DNA of 23,934 nt from a virus. The DNA is taken from the IMG/VR virus record IMGVR_UViG_3300045135_002160, positions 1 to 23,934 of that record; one strand, written 5' to 3'. A program made the translations under genes and the position numbers. The first letter of the stretch is position 1. Each line of letters begins with the position of its first letter. The notes below the pieces were generated by a model. That model ran no database searches. It was not told the DNA's origin and saw only the letters and a program-made list of their open reading frames with translations. Of the stretch, positions 1 through 9,900 are shown piece by piece.

Positions 1-1043
1 TGCAACCACACTTATCAAACGCAGAAGTAACAACAGGCGTAAGTGTGCTTGACATAACCTCAACAGGCTTTCATCTGCCATATAGTGGAACGGGTTATAA
101 CGCATCTAGCTCTACCTACATCTACATAGCCATCCGCCGTGGCCCCCTTGCTCCACCTGAGAGTGGGACTGAGGTGTTTGATGTAGACGCTCAAGCCGGA
201 GGATCATTTGTAACCACAAACTTCCCTGTTGATATGCAAATCAACAGAAATAGAACATTTGCTTCTGGCGCTGTTGCTATATCACGACTTACTGGTGGGC
301 GTGCGCTTGATACAAGTTCAACTGGCACAGAAGGCGGTGCATCCTACTTTGAGTTCGACCATCAAAACGGCATTGAAGACAATTACCAAGGCATAGATGG
401 ATGTATCTACTGGTCATTCAAACGTGCGCCCGGCTTCTTCGATGTTGTGGCATACACGGGTAACGGAACAGCAGGACGTACTGTAAGCCATAACCTTGGT
501 GTTGCGCCTGAGATGATGTGGGTGAAGAGTAGGGATGGCGCTAGGCTTTGGGCTATCTACAACGAAGACCTTGGCGGCGGCAAGTGGCTGCGGTTGGATT
601 CTACTAATGCGGTCACAACGAACAACTTAATGTGGAACGACACTGCTCCTTCTGACACGTCCTTTACTGTTGGATCGTCCACAGCGGTTAATAACTCAAG
701 TGAAGACTACATCGCCTACCTCTTCGCAAGCCTTGATGGTGTGTCGAAGGTGGGTAGCTACACGGGTAACGGCACAAGTCAGACTATAGACTGTGGCTTT
801 ACGTCAGGTGCTAGGTTCATCCTCATCAAGAGCACTGACAGCACAGGCGACTGGTATGTTTGGGACACAGAACGTGGTATTGTCGCTGGCAATGACCCAC
901 ACCTGAGCCTCAACACTACGGCAGCAGAGGTAACGTCTGACGATAGCATCGACCCTGACAACAGTGGCTTCATTGTTAATCAGGTAGGTGCAACCAACAT
1001 CAACGTCTCAAGCGCAGAGTATATCTTCTACGCGGTCGCATAA
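1..1043 (+). CDS. Tail fibre-like protein with DUF7483-type repeats (5' partial)
   Basis: The frame is open from base 3 to the stop at 1041-1043, so the gene enters from the left. A GTG at 45 is possible as a start but has no clear ribosome site, and the codons before it read on in frame, so I treat this as a C-terminal fragment. The protein is beta-rich and Thr/Ser/Gly-rich. Two related units follow each other: one from about base 450 (VAYTGNGTAGRTVSHNLG...) and one from about 750 (GSYTGNGTSQTIDCGF...). Each has a YTGNGT opening and a W-x-(I/V)-(Y/W)-(N/D) strand. An earlier YIYIAIRRGP segment is typical of the same marine phage fibre family. Such proteins are distal virion parts, probably host-binding. 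The family call rests on motif recall; the receptor role is inference. Confidence 0.75.
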   Translation, partial: QPHLSNAEVTTGVSVLDITSTGFHLPYSGTGYNASSSTYIYIAIRRGPLAPPESGTEVFDVDAQAGGSFVTTNFPVDMQINRNRTFASGAVAISRLTGGRALDTSSTGTEGGASYFEFDHQNGIEDNYQGIDGCIYWSFKRAPGFFDVVAYTGNGTAGRTVSHNLGVAPEMMWVKSRDGARLWAIYNEDLGGGKWLRLDSTNAVTTNNLMWNDTAPSDTSFTVGSSTAVNNSSEDYIAYLFASLDGVSKVGSYTGNGTSQTIDCGFTSGARFILIKSTDSTGDWYVWDTERGIVAGNDPHLSLNTTAAEVTSDDSIDPDNSGFIVNQVGATNINVSSAEYIFYAVA

Positions 1044-1054
1044 AGGAAACCGAT

Positions 1055-1579
1055 ATGGCACTAATTAGAATCCGCGAAACAGGTGAGCTACTCACTGAAA
1101 TCAGTTTTCGCACACGCCACAAGAAAACACGCCCTGTGGTAACTACTCCCATCTCTAGGGAGCGCCTGGACCAACTAGGTGCGGACCCAGTGTTCGAGGG
1201 CCCAGCCGCTACAATCACGACGCCCTATGAGTTCAGCTACCGCTCTGGTGTGGAGCAGAACGAAGACGGTCAGTGGTTTACGGTCTACTCTGTCGGCCCC
1301 AACTTCTCCGAATACACGGACGATGACGGCGTAACACACACAGTGGCAGACCAGACAGCTGCGTACCGTGCGCGTATTGACGACAAGACGGCAGACAGCA
1401 TGCGCGCTACCCGAAACAAGCTGTTGGATGAGTCTGATTGGACCCAAATGAACGACAGCCCGCTGGACACTGCGGGGAAGACCTCTTGGGCCACATATAG
1501 GCAGGCGCTTCGAGATGTCTCAGACCATGCAAACTGGCCTCACTTGGCAGAAGAGGATTGGCCTATCAAGCCTAGTTGA
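1055..1579 (+). CDS. Tail fibre assembly / tail assembly chaperone-like protein
   Basis: This 174-residue protein starts at ATG 1055 behind AAAGGAAA, 11 bases after the fibre gene stop. The last 60 residues (about 116-174) have the layout of the phage tail assembly chaperone family: R-x-x-R-(N/D)-x-L-L-x-x-S-D-W-T-Q, then WATYRQALRD, then a closing WPIKP. The N-terminal part (RIRETGELLTE...) is a beta-rich region I do not recognise. Position directly after a tail fibre gene fits a fibre-specific chaperone or a small virion-associated partner. No membrane segment or signal is seen. Function is inferred from the C-terminal signature and the neighbour. Confidence 0.7.
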   Translation: MALIRIRETGELLTEISFRTRHKKTRPVVTTPISRERLDQLGADPVFEGPAATITTPYEFSYRSGVEQNEDGQWFTVYSVGPNFSEYTDDDGVTHTVADQTAAYRARIDDKTADSMRATRNKLLDESDWTQMNDSPLDTAGKTSWATYRQALRDVSDHANWPHLAEEDWPIKPS

Positions 1580-1610
1580 TGTATGGTGCTGATAACTAGG
1601 AGTTCCCTGA

Positions 1611-3509
1611 ATGCCCCTAACCAAGCTTCAGTTTAAACCGGGCGTGAACCGAGAAACCACTTCGTACTCCAACGAAGGCGGTTGGTTTGACGTGGACAAA
1701 GTTCGGTTTCGTTTCGGGTACCCAGAGAAGATTGGTGGTTGGACCAAGTTCCAAGGTGCGTCATTCTTGGGATCCTGCCGCGCGATGCACCCGTGGACGG
1801 ATCTGAGCAACAGCCGCTTTATTGGACTTGGCACAAGCCTCAAGTATTACCTCAACCAAGATGGCGGTTTGTTTAACGACATCACTCCGATTCGCGAGAC
1901 GACTGCTGCAGGGGATGTGACATTCTCTGCAACCGACGGATCATCCACCATTACTGTGACCGACACTGACCACGGTGCGGTGAGCGGGGATTTTGTTACG
2001 TTCACAGGTGCTGCAGATCTAGGTGGAAACATTACTGCTGGTGTCTTGAATCAAGAATATGAGATTTCCAGTATTCTCGGGGAGAACACTTATACCTTCG
2101 AGGCCCGAGAAGCGGAAACCACGATCCAAGACATAACGGTTGACGGAGCCCTTGTCCCCACCCCTGTGCTGGCGAACGCATCTGACACAGGTGACGGCGG
2201 CGCGGCATGTATTGGCGCATATCAGATCAGTATCGGCCTTGACACATCCACATTCGGCGCCGGCTGGGGAGTTGGGTTCTGGGGCCGAGGAGCGTGGGGA
2301 TCGGCGGCTGAGACACCGATTATCACCTCGACCCTTCGTCTTTGGACGCATGATAACTTTGGCGAGGATCTACTGATCAACCCGCGCAACGGTGGGATCT
2401 ACTATTGGGACCGGACCTCATCGCTTGCCGCTCGTGCCGTGGACCTCGGTTCTTTGCCGGGCGCAAACGCAACACCGACTATCGCCAAGCAGATTCTAGT
2501 GTCCGATCGTGACCGTCACGTTATTGCGTTTGGGTGTGACCCAGAGTCAACGCCCGGTGTGCAGGATCCACTGGCTATTCGATTCTCATCACAGGAGTCT
2601 CTGACTGACTGGGCATCAACAGCAACCAATACCGCTGGGGAATTGCGTCTTGGTTCTGGGTCCGAGATTATCACCGCAGTCGAAACTCGTCAGCAGATCT
2701 TGGTTTTTACGGACGCGTCGCTTTACGCCATGCAGTACTTGGGGCCTCCGTTCACATTCGGCATCAACCTGGTTTCTGAAAACATCACAACCATGAGCCC
2801 GCTTTCGGCGGTTGCGGTTGAGGACAACGTGTTCTGGATGGGGAATAGTGAGTTCTATGTGTACGGTGGTACCGTACAGCGCCTGCCTTGTACGGTTCGG
2901 GACTACGTGTTTAACAACTTCAACTACAACCAGCGTGAGAAGGTCGTGGCTGCGACCAACACATCCTTCTCGGAGGTTTGGTGGTTCTACCCGTCAGAAG
3001 ACAGTGACGTAAACGACCGCTACGTGGTTTATAACTACCTCGAGAAAGCTTGGTATTACGGTACGATGGAGCGCACGTTTTGGATGGATCGTAGTATCTA
3101 CGATAACCCGATTGCGGCAGGAACGGACAACTACCTATACACACACGAGGTAGGTTTCGACGACGGCAGCACCTCCCCTGTTTCCGCAATCAATGCCTAC
3201 ATTCGCTCTAGTCCGATTGACATCGGGGACGGCGAGAAGTTTGCGTTTATCAGTCGGATGATCCCTGACGTTGGGTTTAGAGATTCGACGGCTGTAACGC
3301 CCAGCATCGACGTGACTACTCGTGTGAGAAACCACAGCGGCGGTGGTTACTTTCGTAGCACGACCAGTACTGTCACGGACAGCACCGAGCTTGTACACCT
3401 CCGATTGCGGGGGCGTCAGTTTAGTCTTCTGGTTGAGTCTGACGACGTGGGGGTCAACTGGCGCTTGGGAACCATGCGCTACGACTTACGACCTGACGGG
3501 AGGCGCTAA
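1611..3509 (+). CDS. Large tail / packaged-DNA stabilisation-like structural protein
   Basis: This is 632 residues from ATG 1611, which sits behind AGGAG. It begins with a short conserved opening (PGVNRE, then KVRFRFGYPEKIGGW), followed by a beta-strand-rich body. Residues about 98-175 look like an inserted beta domain (SSTITVTDTDHGAVSGDFVTF, then a Gly/Asn stretch). The region near 354-385 (ILVFTDASLYAMQYLGPPF, then SENI) recurs in podovirus tail proteins compared with the P22 gp10 stabilisation protein or the tail nozzle. No enzyme motif is seen. Its place between fibre genes and internal virion genes fits a head-to-tail or tail tube component. The exact role (nozzle, hub or gp10 analogue) cannot be settled from sequence reading alone. 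Confidence 0.65.
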   Translation: MPLTKLQFKPGVNRETTSYSNEGGWFDVDKVRFRFGYPEKIGGWTKFQGASFLGSCRAMHPWTDLSNSRFIGLGTSLKYYLNQDGGLFNDITPIRETTAAGDVTFSATDGSSTITVTDTDHGAVSGDFVTFTGAADLGGNITAGVLNQEYEISSILGENTYTFEAREAETTIQDITVDGALVPTPVLANASDTGDGGAACIGAYQISIGLDTSTFGAGWGVGFWGRGAWGSAAETPIITSTLRLWTHDNFGEDLLINPRNGGIYYWDRTSSLAARAVDLGSLPGANATPTIAKQILVSDRDRHVIAFGCDPESTPGVQDPLAIRFSSQESLTDWASTATNTAGELRLGSGSEIITAVETRQQILVFTDASLYAMQYLGPPFTFGINLVSENITTMSPLSAVAVEDNVFWMGNSEFYVYGGTVQRLPCTVRDYVFNNFNYNQREKVVAATNTSFSEVWWFYPSEDSDVNDRYVVYNYLEKAWYYGTMERTFWMDRSIYDNPIAAGTDNYLYTHEVGFDDGSTSPVSAINAYIRSSPIDIGDGEKFAFISRMIPDVGFRDSTAVTPSIDVTTRVRNHSGGGYFRSTTSTVTDSTELVHLRLRGRQFSLLVESDDVGVNWRLGTMRYDLRPDGRR

Positions 3510-3803
3510 GTGTCCCGTAACCTTATTCTTCCGTTCTTTGCTGTGCCTCCGGCGCAGTATGATCCAGTTTACTTTGCAAACCTGGCTCGTAGCTTTGCTA
3601 CCTACATGGAGCAGCAGCAAAACCCCGGTGAAGAACGGGCCACTCGAATAACATTGACGGACTTACAAACGGACGATTCCGGCTTAGAAACAGGGGCATT
3701 GTTTCAACAGGGCGGGTTTGTTAAGATCGCACTAATTAACAGTCCACATGTACGCGGTTTATCTGGGACATGTGGGGTTGGAACGGTTACGGTGATAGCA
3801 TGA
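3510..3803 (+). CDS. Small conserved phage structural-module protein
   Basis: This 97-residue protein starts with GTG 3510 directly after the TAA of the tail gene, with GGGAGG six bases upstream, so translation is probably coupled. It opens with PFFAVPPAQYDPVYFANLARSF, an amphipathic helix region. It ends in beta strands (TRITLTDLQTDDSGLETGALFQQGGFVKIAL, then SGTCGVGTVTV). This helix-then-beta arrangement is common in short proteins encoded next to podovirus tail genes, and I know of no assigned function. A minor virion or assembly role is inferred from position only. Confidence 0.65.
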   Translation: MSRNLILPFFAVPPAQYDPVYFANLARSFATYMEQQQNPGEERATRITLTDLQTDDSGLETGALFQQGGFVKIALINSPHVRGLSGTCGVGTVTVIA

Positions 3804-4027
3804 CGAAAACTATTATAACTATGTCAGATGGTTCGAAGTGGAAACCTTCTACCAGTTCTGATACAGTGCATTGTGTAGACTGTGGAAACGCCGTCAATAC
3901 GCCAGAAGAGATTGCAAGCTACCCGGATGGCAACTGTCCAGACTGCGGTGAACCTTGGAAGGGCTCTGAGAAGCGCAGCACAAGTATTACTGTAACCGCG
4001 CCAGAAGCGGTAAAAGGAGAAGCATAA
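3800..4027 (+). CDS. Zinc-ribbon small protein
   Basis: The ATG at 3800 overlaps the TGA of the previous gene (ATGA), giving 75 residues. An upstream ATG at 3770 would add ten residues inside the previous gene and looks less likely. Four cysteines form two CxxC knuckles: C25-x-x-C28 (CVDCGN) and C46-x-x-C49 (CPDCGEPW), 17 residues apart. That is the geometry of a small zinc ribbon. Nothing else in the protein is recognisable. Such ribbons may bind nucleic acid or protein. Its place among virion genes does not tell which, and the start lacks a strong ribosome site, so translational coupling is likely. Confidence 0.6.
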   Translation: MTKTIITMSDGSKWKPSTSSDTVHCVDCGNAVNTPEEIASYPDGNCPDCGEPWKGSEKRSTSITVTAPEAVKGEA

Positions 4028-4776
4028 TGGGACTGGTTTCCTCAATCGGCGGCTTGATCGGCATGGCAGTAGGTGGGCCTGCTGGTGCCGCCATAGGTTC
4101 AGGTATCGGCAGTCTTGCTTCTGGGGGTAACCTACAAGACGCCATCATGTCAGGTATCGGCAGTCTTGCCAATCCGGTTGGTGGGAAACTTGGCGCCGGA
4201 CTTGATGTGCTAGGTGCTCTTGGTGGAGGCAACTTTAGTCAGGCTGCTCGAGGGCAGGGTCTGGCAGATGCCTTCGGGAAGATCTCTCAGGGTGGAAACC
4301 CAGCTGAGGCATTGGCCAGCGCTCGAGGTCAGGGGCAATACGGCGGTATCACACAAGGTATCGGCAGCATCCTAGACATTACAGGCATTACACAAAACGG
4401 GAAGATTAACGACCCCATTCTTGCTGCCATTGTAATGGATCAAATCTCAAAACCAAAACCTGCCATGACGCCTCTACAGCAGCGCCAGTATGACACAGGT
4501 GAACGAGTGCCCGACTACCGAGGAACGGCTGTCCCTAACGTGCCGCGTGTTCGTTATGCGGCTAAGGGTGGATACATCCAAGGTCCAGGGACGGGGACCA
4601 GCGACTCAATACCAGCGATGATCTATCAGGACGGCGGCCCTGTCCAAGAGGCTCGACTCTCGGATGGTGAGTTTGTCATGACTGAAGAGGCTGTTCGTGG
4701 TGCTGGCCAAGGCGATCGCAACCGTGGTGCGGCTGAGATGTATCGCATGATGAATCAGTTTGAGCGGAGAGCATAA
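4027..4776 (+). CDS. Gly/Ala-rich internal virion-type protein
   Basis: This 249-residue protein starts at ATG 4027, sharing its A with the TAA of the zinc-ribbon gene, behind AAAGGAG. The N-terminal 70 residues are Gly/Ala/Ile-rich and hydrophobic (GLIGMAVGGPAGAAIGSGIGSLASGG), and could insert in a membrane or pack as glycine-zipper helices. The segment SGIGSLA occurs twice and a GIGS variant a third time. The C-terminal 70 residues carry a module I have seen in phage virion proteins: GGYIQGPGTGTSDSIPA, then LSDGEFVMTEEAV, then a short helix. By composition and position it may be ejected with the DNA or line the internal core. That role is inference. Confidence 0.6.
   Translation: MGLVSSIGGLIGMAVGGPAGAAIGSGIGSLASGGNLQDAIMSGIGSLANPVGGKLGAGLDVLGALGGGNFSQAARGQGLADAFGKISQGGNPAEALASARGQGQYGGITQGIGSILDITGITQNGKINDPILAAIVMDQISKPKPAMTPLQQRQYDTGERVPDYRGTAVPNVPRVRYAAKGGYIQGPGTGTSDSIPAMIYQDGGPVQEARLSDGEFVMTEEAVRGAGQGDRNRGAAEMYRMMNQFERRA
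4099..4169 (+). repeat. In-frame 20-bp direct repeat inside the Gly-rich virion gene
   Basis: The 20-mer TCAGGTATCGGCAGTCTTGC occurs at 4099-4118 and again at 4150-4169, 51 bp (17 codons) apart and in the same frame, encoding SGIGSLA both times. A shorter copy (AGGTATCGGCAG) lies near 4356. The nucleotide identity is exact despite synonymous freedom, which points to a recent short duplication or gene conversion. Confidence 0.8.
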
Positions 4777-5885
4777 TGGCTGAAGAGGTAATCCAAAAGT
4801 CTATGACGCTGCTTCCTGAGTATCAGGAGCGGTTTCTAAAAGACCTACTCGCCAACGTCTATCAAGTTGACGAAGAAACTGGGATGATCAGCGGTTTTGC
4901 GGCGGCCTCTCCTCTGGAGGGTCGCGGTGTCTTTGACGCGCAGGGGCAACCTGTTTATCAGACAGATGAGGAAGGCAACCCAGTCCTCGATCAGTACGGG
5001 GACCCTGTGCAGGTGGTTGAAGGCGGCGTTCCGCGGCCTGACATCATTCGCTTCACAGACCCGCAGCGAGAAGCTCTTGAAATGGGGCGCGGCCAAACTG
5101 GTGCGTACCAACCATTTCTGGACACAGCAAAACAAACCCTTGGTGCGGGACAGACAGCTTACGAGTCTGGTATTGCTCAGCTCGGTAGCACTACTGGTGC
5201 TTACGATCCGACATCGTACAGACAGTTTTACGACCCCTTTGTGGAAGACGTAATCGACGTCACACAGCAGGACATTCAGCGGCAAGCAGACATTGAGCGG
5301 CAACGCATTGGCGGAGCCGCGGTACAAGCCGGGGCGTTTGGTGGGTCACGACAGGCCGTCGCTGAACAAGAGCTGCAGCGTGCTGCTGACGACCGTGCTG
5401 CACAAATGGGTGCACAGCTTCGTTCGGCCGCGTTCACAGGTGCACAGCAGCAAGCTCAATCGGCTTTTGAAAACCAGATGAACCGCGGTCAAACTGCCGC
5501 GCAGGCGTTTGGTCAGCTGGGACAAGGCCTTGGCTCACTTGGAACACAGCAAGGAGCTTTGGGCGAAGCCACACAGGCGCTTGGCCAGCAGGATGTGAAT
5601 GCGCTGTTCAACGTAGGATCTTTGGAGCAGGCTCAGCTGCAGGCCGAGTACGACATCGGTCGCCAAGGCGCGCTCGAAGAGGCGTACGAACCATTCGGTC
5701 GCTTCGCGTACATGAGAGACATTCTTTCCGGGCTACCTAGTGGGCAGTCTACACTGGGTACTGCGGCTACACCGCAAACAAATCCAGTCGGCAACATCTT
5801 CTCCATTGCAAACACTCTGAGTGGCGGCACTGGTGGAGGAGGGTTGTTCGGATTGGGCAGTCTTACAAACACAAGCGGGTCATAA
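4776..5885 (+). CDS. Gln/Ala-rich virion structural protein
   Basis: This 369-residue protein starts at ATG 4776, sharing its A with the previous TAA. After a short acidic N-terminus it has a turn-rich stretch (about 60-85, DAQGQPVYQTDEEGNPVLDQ). A conserved helix block follows around 150-240 (YDPFVEDVIDVTQQDI, RQRIGGAAVQAGAFGGSRQAVAEQEL, then repeated AAQ segments). The C-terminus is Gly-rich. This pattern recurs beside the Gly-rich protein in many marine phage genomes, where it is annotated only as a structural protein. No signal peptide or enzymatic motif is seen. It probably belongs to the internal or ejected protein set with its neighbours, judged by coupling and composition. Confidence 0.6.
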   Translation: MAEEVIQKSMTLLPEYQERFLKDLLANVYQVDEETGMISGFAAASPLEGRGVFDAQGQPVYQTDEEGNPVLDQYGDPVQVVEGGVPRPDIIRFTDPQREALEMGRGQTGAYQPFLDTAKQTLGAGQTAYESGIAQLGSTTGAYDPTSYRQFYDPFVEDVIDVTQQDIQRQADIERQRIGGAAVQAGAFGGSRQAVAEQELQRAADDRAAQMGAQLRSAAFTGAQQQAQSAFENQMNRGQTAAQAFGQLGQGLGSLGTQQGALGEATQALGQQDVNALFNVGSLEQAQLQAEYDIGRQGALEEAYEPFGRFAYMRDILSGLPSGQSTLGTAATPQTNPVGNIFSIANTLSGGTGGGGLFGLGSLTNTSGS

Positions 5886-5886
5886 A

Positions 5887-6924
5887 ATGAGCGGCATCTA
5901 TAACAGCAGTCTTTTTGAAGCAAAGTCTCGTCCGGCGCGAAACAAACTGGCGCGAATGGGCGGTATCATGGCGTCTTCTACCGAGCTGATGGAAGCTGCG
6001 ATGCCTCAGCAACAACAGCCAACGGCAATGACGCCTCGCCAGCCCATGCCTATGATGCAACAGATGCCTATGACGCCGCAGCCTATGCAGCAACAAATGC
6101 CACCCGTTCAACCAATGCCGACAGCACCTGTACCACAACCTGTACCACAACCTGCACAGCAGGCTGCTCCTGTCCGCATGGCTGAAGGTGGTTCTGTGTC
6201 TGCAGCATACCAGAATTACGACCCCAGACTTGCGGGTCGCGTGGATATCGGGCAAGACCCCATGCAGTTTATGCAAGGGCTACAGCAATCCGCTGAGCAG
6301 ATCCAAGAAGGCGGCGGCGCTGTCGTGTCCGGCAAGGTGAAGTCTATTCAGCAGGCCGCAAACTCCGGTGATAAGGAGCAGGTCCAAGCTGCAATCACCT
6401 CGGCTGTTGGTACAAGCAACGACAAGAAGGGTCTTGAAGAGGCTTACGAAGCAGCTGTTGGGCAGCCCGCACCTAAGAACGCATCAATTGACGAGCTCAA
6501 CGACCGCATTATGACGGTTGCTATGGGTGGCGCCTTGGCGCAGCCAGGGAGCACCGCGGACCGTTTTGCGAAAGCTATGATCTTCGGTCTGCAGCAGAAG
6601 CGTGATACGGCCGTGGCTCGTGCTGCGGGTGCCGCAGGAGCTGGCGGTCAAAGTATTTCGCCACTTGAACCTTTCCCCGATGCCGTTCGAGACCTAGCTG
6701 GGAAGCTGATTGCAAATCAAGGCATGAATGCGTCCGAGGCCATGGCCGCAGCACAAGCTGCACTAGCGCCTCTGTACCAACAACAGATGGATGGCGCCCC
6801 TGTGGCCCCGCCGCCATCAGGTAAACCTACGCTTGAACAATTCTTGGCAGCTGCCGTTCAACAAAACCCAGGCGCCACAACCGAGCAACTGACTGAGTAC
6901 TACCAAAAAACCTACGGGGGATAA
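5887..6924 (+). CDS. Pro/Gln/Met-rich internal virion-type protein
   Basis: I place the start at ATG 5887, one base after the upstream TAA, giving 345 residues. An in-frame ATG at 5821 lies inside the previous gene and is less plausible. Residues about 38-90 are a low-complexity PQM-rich linker (MPQQQQPTAMTPRQPMPMM and further PQPM repeats). This is followed by a short APVRMAEGGSV motif and then mostly helical sequence. The C-terminal 40 residues (PTLEQFLAAAVQQNPGATTEQLTEYYQKT) look like a small helical domain. Disordered linkers of this type are common in proteins that leave the capsid with the genome. I do not recognise a family with known biochemical activity. Confidence 0.6.
   Translation: MSGIYNSSLFEAKSRPARNKLARMGGIMASSTELMEAAMPQQQQPTAMTPRQPMPMMQQMPMTPQPMQQQMPPVQPMPTAPVPQPVPQPAQQAAPVRMAEGGSVSAAYQNYDPRLAGRVDIGQDPMQFMQGLQQSAEQIQEGGGAVVSGKVKSIQQAANSGDKEQVQAAITSAVGTSNDKKGLEEAYEAAVGQPAPKNASIDELNDRIMTVAMGGALAQPGSTADRFAKAMIFGLQQKRDTAVARAAGAAGAGGQSISPLEPFPDAVRDLAGKLIANQGMNASEAMAAAQAALAPLYQQQMDGAPVAPPPSGKPTLEQFLAAAVQQNPGATTEQLTEYYQKTYGG
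6127..6150 (+). repeat. Tandem 12-mer in the Pro/Gln-rich linker
   Basis: CCTGTACCACAA is present twice head to tail (6127-6138, 6139-6150), followed by a degenerate third CCTGCACAG. It encodes PVPQ repeats. The flanking 6000-6125 region is rich in CCTATG and CAACAG hexamers, so the linker seems to have grown by short tandem duplications. Confidence 0.75.
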
Positions 6925-6927
6925 TCT

Positions 6928-9900
6928 GTGGCTGACATTGTAGATCCGTTCAAACCCACTGGAATCATAGACCCCTTTAAAACCAGCCCTGAACCTGTCG
7001 AAGACGACAAGCAGTTCTACGACGACACGCTCGTCGGGGAGCTTGGCGAGGGTGTTGTGTCTGGTGTCATTGGTATTGGTGAAGGCCTCGCAGGCCTCGG
7101 TGCAATGGCCGTGGACATCGCAGCTGGGACAGATTACGGCGATCAGGTGACCGCAGGGGCAGAAGCCCTTCGCGATGCCATGGGTCTGGACCCTGAAGGT
7201 TTCGTCGGTAAAGGCGCGGAGATCGTAACGCAGTTCGTGGTCCCCGGTCTCGGTGCTGCCAACGTCGTAGCAAAGGGTGCAAAGGCTGCGAGGATTGCTA
7301 AGGGCCTGGCGAACACTCCCCTCACCAAAGCTGAGCGTTTCGGTCTTGCTGCAAAGGAACTTGCAGCAGCTGGTCTTGTTGACGCGGCCGTATCCAACGA
7401 CAACACCACTACGATTGCAGACTGGGTTGGCATGGGTCCGACACAGACAGAGGACTTAATCGGACTGAAGGGGCGAGAGAAGGCCCTTGCTCGTCTGAAG
7501 AACAGGGTAGCTCTTGGCGCAGAAAGCGCCGCTTTAGGTGGTGTTATTCAGGCGGGCTTGACGCAGGCCGGCAAAACCATTGGTGACTTACAAGTTACCA
7601 AAGACCTCGCAGGTGCAACGCGTCAAAAGATTGACGATGTCGGCGCGGGTATTGATGACATGCTATACAAACGCATGACTGCCGCTCCTGGGTCCGCGGA
7701 CGAACTGGGCGTGTTCAAAAAAGGTCTGGCCGACGCGATTGCTTTCTCCCGCTATAGAGGGTTTCTTCCAGAAGACGTAGCCACACGCCGGCTGCTGATG
7801 GATGGCAAGACGCAAAACCAGCTCAAACGAGCCGATCGCATTTTGAAAGACCTTGAGACTGAGATAGATAGCGCTATCAAGAACACCCCAGAAACAGGGC
7901 AGATCGACCGTGTTGACGTCATGTCTAAGGTCGAAGAATACCTAACACAGCCAGACCCTAACGTGAAAAAAGCCATACTGGACACGCTTCCAAAAGGTGT
8001 GCGTCAGAACGCGATGCGTATGCGAAAGCACGTTGACGAGCTGAGCATGGATGTCTTGGACAGCAACTTTTTGCGAGACAACAACTTTGTCACCCAGAGT
8101 GGGCAGAAACTAGACGACCTCATCAAGACAAACCTGAACACATACCTTCGACGCCGGTATCGCATATTTGAAGATGCAAAGTACACGCCAACGGAAGAGT
8201 CTATAAAAACTGCAGACCGTTTCTTTCAAGGCAACAGGAAGTCTGTCGAGAAAGAACTCACAGACCTCTATCGTCGTGACGTTTTTAAGGATGAGTTCTC
8301 AGACGAGTTCTTGTCTAAGAACGGATTGTCGGTTGAGGGTCAAGGTGAAGACGCCAAGATTATAGTTGGTGCCAAGGTGACTGATGAGGCCGCCAAAAAA
8401 GCGCGCGAAGCATTCTTGGGACGCTACAGCATCAAGTCTCGAGAGAGCTTGGCCGGTGGTCGCGTTGCTGCAGATCGTCTGGACACCGGTATGTTTGTGT
8501 CCCGTGAGAATATCCCGAAACCCCTACGTCAACTGCTTGGCGAGATCGACGACCCCAGGGACGCGTACCTCGGAACTATTGCTGACCTAGCTCAGTTTAC
8601 TGCTGTGGACGACTACTTTGGAACAATCAAAGATCTGTCCAAGCAGAACTCAGGTATTGGTAAGCTCTTCATTGACGGCAACACGTTGTCCCCGGCGCAA
8701 GCCAAGGCACTACGCGATCGAGGGTATGTGAAACTCGGCGGTACTGACGGTGCTAGTAGCATGGTCGGCGTGGTCGGCAAGATACCAGATGAGGTAGACC
8801 AGATGGTAAACCGTGCGGGCTGGGGCAGCTTGGACGGCTTTTATGTGCCACAGTCCATTTACAAGGATTTGACAACTCAAGTTCTAGCAGAAGACAGCTT
8901 TGGTACGAAGGTCACGCAAGCCATCTTTGGAACGTGGCTCAAGGGTAAGGGTATTTCTCAATACAGCAAGACAGTGCTGTCCCCCATTACACAGGTGCGG
9001 AACTTCACGACCGCAGTATCTTTTGCTTTGGCTAACGGAAATATGCCTGTGATTGGTCGCGGTGGAAGCCTTAAAGACTCCGCCCGCCTCGTGTTTTCCA
9101 ACCTCACCAACAAGGGTGATGATGCAGTCTTTGACGCGCTAACAGACGCGTACAACCGAGGCGTGCTGGGGACAAACGCCGAGCTTCGAGAGGTGCAGGA
9201 CATCTTGAGTAAGGGCCTCAACCTCACCGCCGGTCGTGACCCAAAGGACTTCATTGAAGCTACTCTGGGAGAGACCGCATCTAAGGCCGCTGGCAAAGTA
9301 ACCAAGCCGCTCGAGGATATGTATCAAGCCTCGGATGACTTCTGGAAATTCTTCAGCTATCAAGCTGAGCAGGCGAAGATTAAACACGCTTTGCAGGGCG
9401 TAGACCCAGAGGCGCAAATCAAATACCTGACCAAGAACGGTGCCGACATATCGGATGAAGCTCGGATAGCTATGCAGAGCCAGAACGCTGATGCGATCGA
9501 CGTTTTGATCAAGGACCGCGCAGCTCAGATCGTGCGTGACACTGTGCCAAACTATAACAAAGGTGCGTCTGGTCTTGTTCGCTTTGCAAGAAAGTTGCCT
9601 GTGGGTAACTTCGTCACGTTCCCTGCTGAGATGTACCGCACCGGCTTCAATATCGTGAAGCAGTCACTGGACGACATGGCCTCTGACATCCCGGCGGTTC
9701 AGGCTCGTGGACGTCAGCGTCTACTTGGGTTCTCCTCGGCAACGGCCATCATCCCAGCTGGTGTCTTGGAGCTGGGTTACCAGGTCTCTGGCGTCAGCCG
9801 TGAAGAGATGGATGCGTACAAGCGTTCCTTTGCAGCACCGTGGGAAAAAGGCGCTGTTCTTGTACCTGTCGGTAAAACAGACGACGGGAAGATTCAGTAT

